From assembly GCA_964640225.1 (NCBI GenBank), contig CAZXFI010000007.1, forward strand, positions 1 through 49,298: a stretch of DNA of 49,298 nucleotides. The letters run 5' to 3'. The translations under genes and the position numbers were made by a program. The notes under the pieces were generated by a model. That model was not told where the DNA came from and made no database searches. It worked only from the letters and a program-made list of their open reading frames with translations. Positions 21,551 to 29,726 of this stretch are shown here, one piece after another. The stretch is from JAGLWW01 sp964640225. GTDB taxonomy: Archaea > Aenigmatarchaeota > Aenigmatarchaeia > PWEA01 > JAGHBM01. The stretch's first letter is position 1, and each line of letters begins with the position of its first letter.

Positions 21551-22764
21551 TTTTTCTTGGCCCCCGCCAGCTCGTAAAAAACCGTGGATATCCAGAATAT
21601 TGAGAAAAGTATCGGGTATATCAGCACGTATCCTATGTAAAAGACGTACCTGTTCCTGAACTCTATCTTCTCCTTGGAGGACTTGAGGCTCACGAATATC
21701 GTGGCGAAGCCCAGGACCAGGAAGGCCACCAGGAAGAAGGAATAAAAGTCTATGTAAAGTATGTCAAAGCCCATTGAAAGGTTTATCGGGGGCATTCCCA
21801 CAAGGCTGAAAACCCTGAAAAGCGAGAGAAGGTTTGACGTTATCGTGTAAAGGGGCATGAAAAAGAAAACGAACATTATGAATATCCACACGAAATTTAT
21901 GGGTATAAGGAAAAGCCCCAAGTTCCCGTATTCAAGGTTTCCGGCTATGTGGAAATATTTCCTGACGTTGTGTATGTAGCCCCTGTACCACCTTATCCTC
22001 TGCTTGAAAAGCCCCTTGAAGGTGGGGGGAGCTTCCGTGTAAACATAGGCGTCTATGCTGTTCTCTATCTCGTACTTCCTGCTCTGCAGCCTGAAGGCTA
22101 TCTCCATGTCCTCTGTTATGCTTTCCCTGTCAAATCCCCCCAGCTCCTTTATCAGGCCTGTCCTGTATATGCTGCCGGGGCCGGGAAGAACGTACTGGCA
22201 CTGGAATATGGAGAAGATTTTTCTCAGGAAAATGGAGAAGATGTATTCAACCCACTGTATTTTCTGAATAAACGTTTTTGTCTCGTCTATCTTCAGGGCG
22301 GGAGTCACTCCGGCCACGTCCTTGTCCTCCATGTAGCCCACCATCTTTCTGGCCAGGTCCGGGGAGGCGTAGGAGTCCGCGTCCATGCACATGAACAAAT
22401 CCGTGTCCACCAGCTTGAGCGCATGGTTCAGGGAGTCGGCCTTGCCGCTGTTTCCCTTGTTCAGAACCCTGACTCCTTTTTTCTCGTACTCCTTCAATAC
22501 CTGCGTTGTTCTGTCGGTGGAGCCGTCATTTATCGCCACAATTTTCAGGCCGGGGTAGTCCATGCCAAGCAGGGAATCCAGGCACCTGCCTATGCGGGAC
22601 TCCTCGTTGTAGGCAGGCACCAGCACAGTAAGCGGTGGGTATCCCCTGGGTATGGGGTTTGAGAAGATGAACTTCCTGTTCACGAAAAACACGGAAAACC
22701 ACAATACCGAGCAGTAAAGTATTGTGAAGTACGCGAACAGGTAAATTATGTCAAACGCGTTCAT
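21544..22764 (-). CDS. Membrane GT2 glycosyltransferase
   Basis: This 406-residue enzyme has one N-terminal helix, a GT-A catalytic domain and four to five C-terminal helices. The motifs are LTVLVPAYNEESRIGRCLDS (about 45-64), IVAINDGSTDRT (about 75-86), LFMCMDADSY (DxD, about 123-132), SITEDMEIAFRLQS (TED, about 214-227) and QRIRWYRG (QxxRW, about 253-260). This is the processive BcsA/poly-GlcNAc-synthase-like layout, so it probably polymerises or transfers sugars at the membrane, perhaps for the glycan on the surface proteins encoded in this window. The acceptor is unknown. Confidence 0.9.
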   Translation of the reverse strand: MNAFDIIYLFAYFTILYCSVLWFSVFFVNRKFIFSNPIPRGYPPLTVLVPAYNEESRIGRCLDSLLGMDYPGLKIVAINDGSTDRTTQVLKEYEKKGVRVLNKGNSGKADSLNHALKLVDTDLFMCMDADSYASPDLARKMVGYMEDKDVAGVTPALKIDETKTFIQKIQWVEYIFSIFLRKIFSIFQCQYVLPGPGSIYRTGLIKELGGFDRESITEDMEIAFRLQSRKYEIENSIDAYVYTEAPPTFKGLFKQRIRWYRGYIHNVRKYFHIAGNLEYGNLGLFLIPINFVWIFIMFVFFFMPLYTITSNLLSLFRVFSLVGMPPINLSMGFDILYIDFYSFFLVAFLVLGFATIFVSLKSSKEKIEFRNRYVFYIGYVLIYPILFSIFWISTVFYELAGAKKKW

Positions 22765-22868
22765 TTTAATCCCTTTATAGTTTGGAATTGCCTTTAAAAT
22801 AATTTTTCAGGTTTATATAGGTTTTCCGGACAGACCGGTAACTGTTTCGTTAAAAAATAGAAAGAGTG

Positions 22869-22887
22869 TACCGGTTTTTTGCCGGTA
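22869..22887 (-). terminator. Hairpin terminator after the S-layer gene
   Basis: On the minus strand TACCGG and CCGGTA form a six-pair stem around CAAAAAA. A pyrimidine-rich run ending in TTTTTT follows (about 22848-22868). It lies 32 bases after the S-layer stop, so it probably ends that abundant transcript. Confidence 0.6.
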
Positions 22888-22918
22888 TCAGAGGGTTGTT
22901 TTTATTGGGCTAAGAGGA

Positions 22919-25330
22919 TTACTCCGTGTCGTCGTCACCGGTGTCGTCACCGGTGTCGTCGTCAGCTTCTTCTTCCTCTTCAGGCGCTTCCGGGTAATAG
23001 TATTCAGTGCCGGTTATTTCAGCCATGTTAGCCTGTACCTTGGACATGGCCTCCGTGGTCTGTTCTGCCTCCCATCCTGCTATGACCAGGGCGTATTTTC
23101 CTTCAACGAATGCGTCTTCAACGAGTTTTATCATGTATCCGTCTTCGGGTATGCCCGAGTCGGCACCGTAGGTCGGGAAGTCCAGGCCGAGAGCCTCTGC
23201 AGCGAGCTTGTTAACAGCCGGACCACCACCAAGTATCATGTGGTAGTTGGACTTCTGTGTTGAAGTCACATCGGTGTCAACGACTGCTATGTTGCTCTTT
23301 ATCACACCGGTTCTTCCTACATCGCCGGAAGTGCTTGTCACTGCGGTTTCAGGAGCCACGAATGCGACAGCTATCACCTGTTCTGCCGGGTATTCAATGG
23401 TCAGGTCGTCCTTGTCATCCGAATCCCAGACCATCAGGGCACCCCAGTTGGTGCTGTCAAGACCCCACTTTATGTCGGAGTCTTCATCCTCCTTCTCGTC
23501 CGCGTCGGAAGTTTCTATCTCCATGTCGTCGCTGACATCGTTGAATGTGAAATCAAAGATTTCGTTTCCGTCGTCCTCAAACACATTCACAACCGCATCG
23601 TCATCGTCAAACTCTATTCCTATCTCTCCCAGGAGAGATGTTGCGAACAGAGAGTTCGGAGCCGCGTCGCCCGTGAAATCGTTTATGTCCGTCAAAACGA
23701 TTTCGTAAGCGCTCTCGTTGATTGTGATGTCTATCTCCATGAAGCTTCCAAGGCTGATTGTGTCTGATGCAGAGCCGTCCTCGTTGGTGTATGACTTGTC
23801 ATCCCAGGTCTCGCCGGTGGTAAGGTCCTTAAAGTCTATCTCACCGCCCGTGCCTGAGGTGTCAATGTCATCTATCTCTATTATCCTTGCCTCGCCGCCT
23901 ATGTTTACTGCAAGGAACTTGGTTCCCTCACAGGCAGTTATGGCAGAATCTCCTGTACAAGCGTCGCCGCTCTTCAGCATCAGGTTACCTCCTGTCGTGC
24001 CGCTGCTTCCGTTAGCAGTTATCGTGTAGCCGCTTGCAAGCTCGTCACCCGGAACACATTCGTCGTTTGACGCGTCCACTATGAAAGGTATTTCCACCTC
24101 GTTGCCTCCCACGTCCGTGACGGTCAATGTTCCGTCATCTCCGGATGCGGTTGCTGTGAACTCCTCTGTCATTTTTGTGAGTCCGGTGAACATCACCTTC
24201 CATGCGCCGAATACGGGGTCCAACCATTCATCTCCTATTCCCAGCCAGGTGTCGTCTTCCGGCGTGAGAGTGTAGGCAATCTTTGTCACCTCGTCGCCTG
24301 AGCTCGTTATTGTTACGTCAGTGTCATAGTCATCTATGTCTTCGTCGTTAATTTTCACTGAACTGCTGTCTGTCAGCGTGACTTTCTGCGCTCCGAGATA
24401 GAACGTTACGGCGCTCGTCTTGGTCTCCTTTGAGCTGTAAAGGATGTCCCTAACACCCAGCTCTGTTCCGTCGTCCAATCCTTCCGTGTCACCCTCGTCC
24501 ATTTCATTGGTTGTCTCAACGGTTCCGTCGTATTCAACGGTGAAAGTAACTGAATCGGTGTCGTAGATATCCGGTGTTATTTCGTATTCCGTACCGTCCA
24601 AAGTTACGGTAACGGTTTCCTCATCGCTTACAGTCTGTTCGGAGGCGCCACCGAGCAGTTCTATTGCCGTAACGGCATCTCCGTCATGGGTCACGTCGGA
24701 TATTGTGTAGGTCTTGCCCAGTATCTCTATTTCCGTGTTCTCCATGTCGGCCGCGTTGTCCACGTTTATTGGATTGGTGAATTCAAGCTCGTACTGATAG
24801 AACTGCGTTCCGTCTTTTATCCACATGTATGTTCCTACCGGCTTTTCGTCCTCGTTGTCATTCGTGTCCAGTACTATGTCATGACCAGCCGTGAAGTCCA
24901 ATGTCTGAGTGTAAGTCTCGTCGTTCTTTTCGTCTCCCTCGCTCTCCTCGTAAGTTCCCTTCTTCAACATGTCGGGGAATGCCGTGTTACTGAAACCTGT
25001 CAGTATTATGTCCTTGATTGCTTCCCCGTAGTTAAGGTCACTACCAGGTGCTGCTACCTGTACTCCTCCGCTAACGCTTGTTGTCACATCACCTTCAGTG
25101 GTTACAGTCTCTCCACCGAGCCTTGCTGCCACGTTTATAAGACCTGAAAGGTCGCTTGCTATGCCCGCAGCAGTTCCGCCGCTTCCCACTATTATAAGGA
25201 AGCTTGGAGTGCTGTCTTCCACGAAAGGTGCTGGAAAATCTCCTAGCGTGTAGTCGGCCAGTGCGCTGCCTGCCAAAGGCATGAAAGCCATTATGGCACC
25301 CATCAGCGTTGCCGCCAACTTTTTATACAT
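22919..25330 (-). CDS. S-layer protein
   Basis: This 803-residue secreted protein has a signal peptide (MYKKLAATLMGAIMAFMPLA, cleaved near GSALA) and the archaeal S-layer N-terminal segment FLIIVGSGGTAAGIASDLSG (about 45-64), which forms the conserved start of S-layer proteins in methanogens and several DPANN archaea. The middle is a long Thr/Asp-rich beta domain. The C-terminal part repeats the S-layer hallmark NYHMILGGGPAVNKLAAEAL (about 707-726) and KYALVIAGWEAEQTTEAMSK (about 752-771). The end is a run of glutamate and aspartate. It is very acidic and has no C-terminal membrane helix. The gene has its own promoter, a folded leader, GGAGG before the start and a hairpin terminator, all fitting high expression. 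Confidence 0.9.
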   Translation of the reverse strand: MYKKLAATLMGAIMAFMPLAGSALADYTLGDFPAPFVEDSTPSFLIIVGSGGTAAGIASDLSGLINVAARLGGETVTTEGDVTTSVSGGVQVAAPGSDLNYGEAIKDIILTGFSNTAFPDMLKKGTYEESEGDEKNDETYTQTLDFTAGHDIVLDTNDNEDEKPVGTYMWIKDGTQFYQYELEFTNPINVDNAADMENTEIEILGKTYTISDVTHDGDAVTAIELLGGASEQTVSDEETVTVTLDGTEYEITPDIYDTDSVTFTVEYDGTVETTNEMDEGDTEGLDDGTELGVRDILYSSKETKTSAVTFYLGAQKVTLTDSSSVKINDEDIDDYDTDVTITSSGDEVTKIAYTLTPEDDTWLGIGDEWLDPVFGAWKVMFTGLTKMTEEFTATASGDDGTLTVTDVGGNEVEIPFIVDASNDECVPGDELASGYTITANGSSGTTGGNLMLKSGDACTGDSAITACEGTKFLAVNIGGEARIIEIDDIDTSGTGGEIDFKDLTTGETWDDKSYTNEDGSASDTISLGSFMEIDITINESAYEIVLTDINDFTGDAAPNSLFATSLLGEIGIEFDDDDAVVNVFEDDGNEIFDFTFNDVSDDMEIETSDADEKEDEDSDIKWGLDSTNWGALMVWDSDDKDDLTIEYPAEQVIAVAFVAPETAVTSTSGDVGRTGVIKSNIAVVDTDVTSTQKSNYHMILGGGPAVNKLAAEALGLDFPTYGADSGIPEDGYMIKLVEDAFVEGKYALVIAGWEAEQTTEAMSKVQANMAEITGTEYYYPEAPEEEEEADDDTGDDTGDDDTE

Positions 25331-25359
25331 ATTTTTTCCTCCTTTATGTTTCTTTTTTG

Positions 25360-25435
25360 TTCAAGGCAAATCAGGAAAGAACGGCAAAGGGTCTTGTTAT
25401 TCCCCAAGGCCGTGACTGCCCTGACGTTCCTTGAA
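25360..25435 (-). promoter_or_regulatory. Structured 5' leader of the S-layer mRNA
   Basis: The roughly 110-base leader between the TATA-like AATATATATG (about 25463-25472) and the S-layer start folds into nested stems. P1 is TTCAAGG/CCTTGAA (25360-25366 with 25429-25435), P2 is TCAGG/CCTGA (25371-25375 with 25420-25424), P3 is ACGGC/GCCGT (25381-25385 with 25409-25413), and an inner CTTG/CAAG closes a loop. It ends about 20 bases before GGAGG. It may stabilise the mRNA or regulate translation. Confidence 0.6.
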
Positions 25436-25692
25436 TTTGTGATATAAACATGGTAAAGGTACATATATATTGGTTCAGTGAAACAGTTTCACCCCCTTTC
25501 TTAAAGATAATAAAAGGGTTATTTTTGATTTTTAAACCTATTTTTAAACATTTAATTGTTCCAAACGTTTTTTAAACTGTTTTTAGAACAAAATAAGCCT
25601 TTTTAGAGCTTTTTACTTGAAAACTTAAAAAAGGCCCGGGAAATGCCCGGATTTTGGATAAAGTTAAATATTTCCCGGTCCAAAAGGAATCT
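25436..25692. promoter_or_regulatory. A/T-rich intergenic region with divergent promoters
   Basis: The S-layer promoter reads leftwards from the TATA-like box near 25463-25472. On the right, TTAAATATTT (25663-25672) lies about 25 bases before the lipoprotein ATG at 25693. Between them (about 25500-25650) is A/T-rich sequence with several TTTTTAAA runs. I see no gene there. Confidence 0.45.
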
Positions 25693-25938
25693 ATGAGAAA
25701 ATTAATGGCCTTGTGCATGCTTTTGGTGCTGGTGATAGCGGTCTCGGGCTGCCTTGAGGATGACTTCTGCAGGGAGCTGGAACAGGAGCTTGCAAAAAGG
25801 AACGTCACCTGCCGTTGCGTAAGGACTGATTTCGTGCCAATAGAATACAGGAACGCTTCCGTGGAGCCCAAGTGCTCCTGCATGTGCAACACGGAGAACG
25901 GGTGGGTGAACGCCACCATAGCGGTCCCCCAGGACTAG
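25693..25938 (+). CDS. Small cysteine-rich lipoprotein
   Basis: This 81-residue protein has a signal peptide ending in the lipobox VSGC (MRKLMALCMLLVLVIAVSGC), so it is probably lipid-anchored outside the membrane. The mature part has several cysteines (DDFCRELEQE, TCRCV, KCSCMC), which may form disulfides or bind metal. The function is unknown. I chose the ATG at 25693, as the upstream ATG gives a non-signal N terminus. It overlaps the end of the convergent pth2 gene by four bases. Confidence 0.7.
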   Translation: MRKLMALCMLLVLVIAVSGCLEDDFCRELEQELAKRNVTCRCVRTDFVPIEYRNASVEPKCSCMCNTENGWVNATIAVPQD

Positions 25939-26273
25939 TCCAGCAGTTTAAGGGAGCCGGTAATTCTGTCTATTTCCTCTTCCCTGGCGGGGCCTATACC
26001 CAGACAAGTTATCGTTCCGGGGGATAGCTCCGTCATGCCGGCGTCCTTGACCAGGCAGGTGGGAAGCTTTCCGGCCCTCTCCTTTATTTCCAGCAGCTCT
26101 TCCCTGTCCCCTACCTGGAGCACAACCTTCTTTGCGCCTTCACTTTCCCAGGCCCCGCTAACTTTCCTGTCAGCGTTTTTCCAGGCCCCCACGGAGGCGT
26201 GGGCCACCTGGGCGGCTGTCTTGCCTGGGCTCATGCCAAGGTCCTTCCTTACCACTATGGCCTGCTTGTACAT
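25935..26273 (-). CDS. pth2: Peptidyl-tRNA hydrolase 2
   Basis: This 112-residue enzyme recycles tRNAs by cleaving peptidyl-tRNA. It matches the Pth2 family: YKQAIVVRKDLGMSPGKTAA (about 2-21), QVAHASVGAWKNA (about 22-34), KKVVLQVGDREELLEI, LPTCLVKDAGMTELSPGTIT (about 70-89) and CLGIGPAREEEID (about 90-102). Length and motifs are normal. It is the third gene of a minus-strand group after the CDP-alcohol-transferase homologue and the DUF63 gene. Confidence 0.96.
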   Translation of the reverse strand: MYKQAIVVRKDLGMSPGKTAAQVAHASVGAWKNADRKVSGAWESEGAKKVVLQVGDREELLEIKERAGKLPTCLVKDAGMTELSPGTITCLGIGPAREEEIDRITGSLKLLD

Positions 26274-26295
26274 ATCATCACTTTTTCAAAAGAGT

Positions 26296-27087
26296 TTACG
26301 GAACGCCCATGCCCAGCTTGAGCAGGTCCCTGATGCCCAGGGCCAGACCGAGTATCAGGACCGCTATCTTCAGCAGGTTCCTGAAATCTTCTTCCTCAAC
26401 GTGCCTGTCTATAAGGTATAGAACGGGCCAGACTATAAAAATTTTGAGCGGGAACATCACCCAGGGCCCGGTGAATCCTATCAGGAAGCCGGGAAGCACG
26501 TGTTGCTCTACATATGAAAAATAAGAAAGGGCCACGAAGGTGGCGCTTCCGTCAAACAGGTGGGAAACCAGAATCGGGAGGTTTGTCCTGGACAGGTACC
26601 TGGGGAATTTCAGGTGGACCGCGGTGAAAACAAGCGACCACAGGCCTACCAGACCCAGTATCATCAGCACCCCGTCCCAGTTTTTTATCCCGAAAACAGC
26701 CACCTGGTAAAGGTTTAAAGCGCACAAAATTGAGCCGATGACCAGCAGGATTTTCCAGTACTCCTTTTTTGTGTATTTCTCCAGAAGAAGTGAAAGCAGT
26801 ATGGAACCCACCGTTATGAAAAGCACGGTTACGTATATTCCCGGAGACACGAACATGAAGCCACGGTAAAAACCGGCATCCTCAAGCGCCCTCATTATCC
26901 CTCCCAGGAAAACGAAAGGCACCATTGAAACCATGAAGTTCCTGTCTATCCTGAATTCCATTTTTTTCAGAAAGTATTTGTAAACCAGGAGCACCGTGGC
27001 TACGAAAAGTATTGAGTAAACTATCGTGTTCGGTACCGTGTAATAGTGGCCCATGGGCTCCAGAAAATATCTTTCAAAGAAATCCAT
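26296..27087 (-). CDS. DUF63-family membrane protein
   Basis: This 263-residue integral membrane protein has about seven to eight hydrophobic helices. It has the features of the archaeal DUF63 family: an N-terminal YTVPNTIVYSILF, FVFLGGIMRALEDAGFY (about 58-74), an SHLFDGSATFVAL segment (about 174-186) and a C-terminal amphipathic stretch. The biochemical role is unknown to me. It starts one base after the stop of the upstream CDP-alcohol-transferase homologue, and pth2 follows after 22 bases. Confidence 0.85.
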   Translation of the reverse strand: MDFFERYFLEPMGHYYTVPNTIVYSILFVATVLLVYKYFLKKMEFRIDRNFMVSMVPFVFLGGIMRALEDAGFYRGFMFVSPGIYVTVLFITVGSILLSLLLEKYTKKEYWKILLVIGSILCALNLYQVAVFGIKNWDGVLMILGLVGLWSLVFTAVHLKFPRYLSRTNLPILVSHLFDGSATFVALSYFSYVEQHVLPGFLIGFTGPWVMFPLKIFIVWPVLYLIDRHVEEEDFRNLLKIAVLILGLALGIRDLLKLGMGVP

Positions 27088-27088
27088 T

Positions 27089-27706
27089 TTAATCCCCGAA
27101 AATTGACAGAGGCACCAGGGGGCTTTCCTTTTCCTCCTCCTCTTTGGGCTCCTTTACGTCAGCGTAATCCTCCTTGAGCTCAACGGCTTTTTCGGATTTT
27201 TTCTTCTTCCTGAGGGAAATCCTGAAACGGCTGAGCATGAAAACCGAGGAAAGCACCATCCACCCGGAAATTATGTAAAGGCTGAACAGGTTGAGCACGT
27301 AAAGCACGGGTATTATAACGTTGAAAGTGGATTTCATTCCGCTCCAGCCGGTCATCTGGCCGGAGCTCAGGAGAGCCGACCTGACGGCTCCGGATAGAAC
27401 GAGGGCCGCGGAGAACACCAGGAAAACGTAGCTCATATCACCCAGTTGCTGCGCAAAAAAAACATAGGAGAAAATTGCAGGAGCCAGGACGAAGGACACG
27501 GTTTCCGCGATTATGGAAAGGTCCTTGCTGAACACAGAGCCTGCTTTCAGAACCTTCCTTCCGCTGAGGTGGGAAAATTCAATCAGGGCCGCCGCAATCA
27601 CCAGGTAGGCCGAGTAAAGAAAAAAGCCCTGAAAGGCAAGTATTATAGATATGAAACCCAGTGAAAGATTTGCCAGGGACAATCCGTCTATTATCTTGTC
27701 TTTCAT
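27089..27706 (-). CDS. Degenerate CDP-alcohol phosphatidyltransferase homologue (PssA-like)
   Basis: This 205-residue membrane protein aligns with phosphatidyl/archaetidylserine synthases: LANLSLGFISIILAF at the start and FSKDLSIIAETVSFVLAPAIF (about 58-78), which corresponds to the usual FGxxLDSLADxVSFGxAPA. However, the catalytic signature D-x2-D-G-x2-A-R-x8-G-x3-D-x3-D reads E-x2-H-L-x2-R-K, then S-x3-S-x3-E, so all four metal-binding aspartates are changed. It is therefore probably not an active transferase. An acidic/basic tail (about 165-205) is cytoplasmic. It leads the group DUF63-pth2. Confidence 0.72.
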   Translation of the reverse strand: MKDKIIDGLSLANLSLGFISIILAFQGFFLYSAYLVIAAALIEFSHLSGRKVLKAGSVFSKDLSIIAETVSFVLAPAIFSYVFFAQQLGDMSYVFLVFSAALVLSGAVRSALLSSGQMTGWSGMKSTFNVIIPVLYVLNLFSLYIISGWMVLSSVFMLSRFRISLRKKKKSEKAVELKEDYADVKEPKEEEEKESPLVPLSIFGD

Positions 27707-27729
27707 GTGAATTATTTGTGTTTTTATAT

Positions 27730-28032
27730 TTATAATGCCTTTCCCAAGGACCTCATGTATTTTATCCCTGACTGAAGCTCTTTCTTTCCATTTTCAGTTA
27801 TCTTGTAAAAAACCCTTTTTCCTTCCCTGTTTGATTTCACGTAGCCCTCCGATTCCAGGAGGTAAAGAACCTTGTAGGCGGTAACCTTGCCGGTCATGAA
27901 CCCGAATCTTTTCTCCACCTTTTCCTTCAGCTCCTTCCCGCATTTCCTGCCTGCCTTCAGGGAACTGAGTATGAAAATCCAGAGGTTTTCCTTCTCTATT
28001 TTCCTTTTAAGCCTTTTGAGCGGGACTCCCAT
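27730..28032 (-). CDS. PadR-family transcriptional regulator
   Basis: This 100-residue winged-helix protein has the PadR pattern: NLWIFILSSLKAGRKCGKEL (about 16-35), VTAYKVLYLLESEGYVKSNR (about 50-69, recognition helix and wing) and GKRVFYKITENGKKEL (about 71-86). PadR repressors bind inverted repeats and usually respond to small ligands. I chose the ATG at 28032 because GGTG lies six bases upstream. It diverges from the G1P dehydrogenase gene across a palindrome. Confidence 0.88.
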   Translation of the reverse strand: MGVPLKRLKRKIEKENLWIFILSSLKAGRKCGKELKEKVEKRFGFMTGKVTAYKVLYLLESEGYVKSNREGKRVFYKITENGKKELQSGIKYMRSLGKAL

Positions 28033-28042
28033 TTTCACCACG

Positions 28043-28058
28043 TTTTACAGATGTAAAA
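28043..28058. promoter_or_regulatory. Palindromic operator, probable PadR site
   Basis: TTTTACA-GA-TGTAAAA is a perfect 16-base inverted repeat in the 55-base gap between padR and the G1P dehydrogenase gene. It overlaps the region just before the plus-strand TATA (AAATATATAAACC, 28056-28068) and covers the minus-strand core promoter of padR. PadR operators commonly have ACA/TGT arms like this. Confidence 0.75.
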
Positions 28059-28087
28059 TATATAAACCGGTGCGACAAATTATATTT

Positions 28088-29158
28088 ATGATAAGCTTTG
28101 GTGAAATAAAAAACTTGAAAAACGGGCTTAGCGCCACAAGGCTGCTCAGGAAGTACAATATTCAGACGCATTTCTGCTACTATGACGAGGATTTGAAAAA
28201 ACATTTCCCTCCTGACTCGGAAAACGTTACGCTCGTGACAGACTCTATCATGAGTTCCTACTGGAACGACATAAGCTTTTACAAAAAGGCTTTTATTTAC
28301 AAAATAAAGGATGAAAGCCTCAGCGAGGTGGAGAAGGCTCTTAAAGGAAACGCGGGAGTTAAGAAAGTCGTGGGCTTCGGCGGGGGAAGGGTCATGGACG
28401 TGGCAAAGATGCTTGCGTTCAGGACAGGTTCCGAGCTCATACTGGTGCCCACCGCCCCCACGCACGACGGGCTTATGTCAAAGAACGCCGCACTCCTCAA
28501 CGGGGGAAAGAAATCATATCCCACCAAGTTCGCGGACATCGTTATAATACCGGAAGGCATGTGGACATATTCCGGACGGCTGAAAAACGCCGGCAAGCTG
28601 GACATACTGGGCAACATGATAGCCCTTCAGGACGTTTCGCTCGCCCTGACCAGGGGAAAGATGAAAGTGGAAAACGCTTATCTTGAAATGTCCCTTTACT
28701 CCGTGAAGACAATACTTGAAAACGGGGACTACCACAGCTTCACGAAATCCCTGTTCCTTTCCGGACTTGCTATGGAGAAATCCTCCAGGTACTGCTCGGG
28801 CTCCGAGCACGAGCTTGAGAAGATACTTACCCCGAAAACCGGGAACGGATACCTGCACGGACAGCTCGTGGGAACGGGAGCCCTTCTGGCGGCAAAGGTT
28901 TACGAGGCTTACTCCAGCGAACTCCCATCGGGACTCTTTATAGAGCCGGAGAAAATATTTGAGACTTTCGCGAAGGTAATCAGGAAGAAGGGGCTGTTTG
29001 ACTATGCCGCGGAGCCCCTGAGGAAAAACGGGGTCAGGGCTTCCTGGCTGAAGAAGGCCTCCTCGGTTAGGCCGGAAAGGTACACGCTCTGGAACGAGAT
29101 AGACTCCAGACGCGTGGACTGGGAAAACATTATAAAGGGTGTGCTGGATGCTGGTTGA
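28088..29158 (+). CDS. egsA: sn-Glycerol-1-phosphate dehydrogenase
   Basis: This 356-residue NAD(P)H enzyme reduces dihydroxyacetone phosphate to glycerol-1-phosphate, the stereospecific backbone of archaeal lipids. It shows GFGGGRVMDVAKMLAF (cofactor loop, about 98-113), VPTAPTHDGLMSKNA (about 121-135), LDILGNMIA (metal-site Asp, about 178-186), RYCSGSEHELE (about 237-247) and YLHGQLVGTGALLAA (about 258-272), with the zinc-ligand histidines present. The ATG at 28088 is about 25 bases after a TATA box, so the mRNA is leaderless. Upstream extension to 27887 was rejected because it runs antisense through padR. The stop overlaps the next gene by 11 bases. Confidence 0.94.
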   Translation: MISFGEIKNLKNGLSATRLLRKYNIQTHFCYYDEDLKKHFPPDSENVTLVTDSIMSSYWNDISFYKKAFIYKIKDESLSEVEKALKGNAGVKKVVGFGGGRVMDVAKMLAFRTGSELILVPTAPTHDGLMSKNAALLNGGKKSYPTKFADIVIIPEGMWTYSGRLKNAGKLDILGNMIALQDVSLALTRGKMKVENAYLEMSLYSVKTILENGDYHSFTKSLFLSGLAMEKSSRYCSGSEHELEKILTPKTGNGYLHGQLVGTGALLAAKVYEAYSSELPSGLFIEPEKIFETFAKVIRKKGLFDYAAEPLRKNGVRASWLKKASSVRPERYTLWNEIDSRRVDWENIIKGVLDAG

Positions 29159-29726
29159 GTTCAACAAAAAATTTCCGGAGCTGAGAAAGAAAATCCTGAA
29201 GCCCTTCATATTCAACTGCAACCCGAACATCGTGAGCGTGTTTGCCCTGGCGGTTGCCGGGCTTTCCGGGTACTTCTTCTACGCGGACATGATAGTGCCG
29301 GCTTCCATACTCGTGCTCTTGAACGGATTCTTTGACATACTGGACGGGGAGATAGCCAAGGCCTACAGGCGCACCTCTAAGCTGGGGGATTTCCTGGACC
29401 ATGCCTTTGACAGGGTGGCAGACGTGCTGATGTTCTTCGGCGTGGCCCTGAATCCCGGGATACCCCTCTGGATGGGCTCGCTCATGGTCGTGTTCATCCT
29501 GCTGGTCTCTTACATGGGAACCCAGTTCCAGGCCATAACCCAGAGGAGGCTTTACGGCGGGCTGTTCGGGAGGAGCGACCGCAACCTGTTCCTGTTCCTT
29601 TTCGGGATGGGAACGCTTGTCTTTGAGCAGAGCCTCTACTACGGGACGATAATAATACTGCTGCTCTCTGTCTTCACGTTCCTGCAGAGGTTCTATATCT
29701 CCTACAGGGAGATAAAGAAAGGCTAA
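29148..29726 (+). CDS. CDP-alcohol phosphatidyltransferase, probable archaetidylinositol phosphate synthase
   Basis: This 192-residue membrane enzyme has the full CDP-alcohol transferase signature in DILDGEIAKAYRRTSK and LGDFLDHAFDRVADVL (about 64-95), with all four aspartates intact and Lys instead of Arg at one position. It has about five helices. Family members attach inositol phosphate, glycerol phosphate or serine to CDP-archaeol. Size and sequence around it fit the archaetidylinositol phosphate synthase group best, but the polar head is not certain. It is coupled by overlap to the G1P dehydrogenase gene, so both are probably under the same PadR control. Confidence 0.85.
   Translation: MLVEFNKKFPELRKKILKPFIFNCNPNIVSVFALAVAGLSGYFFYADMIVPASILVLLNGFFDILDGEIAKAYRRTSKLGDFLDHAFDRVADVLMFFGVALNPGIPLWMGSLMVVFILLVSYMGTQFQAITQRRLYGGLFGRSDRNLFLFLFGMGTLVFEQSLYYGTIIILLLSVFTFLQRFYISYREIKKG

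Noticed and set aside
27887..28087. N-terminal extension of G1P dehydrogenase
   Set aside because: It is antisense to padR and lies upstream of the TATA box that serves the ATG at 28088.
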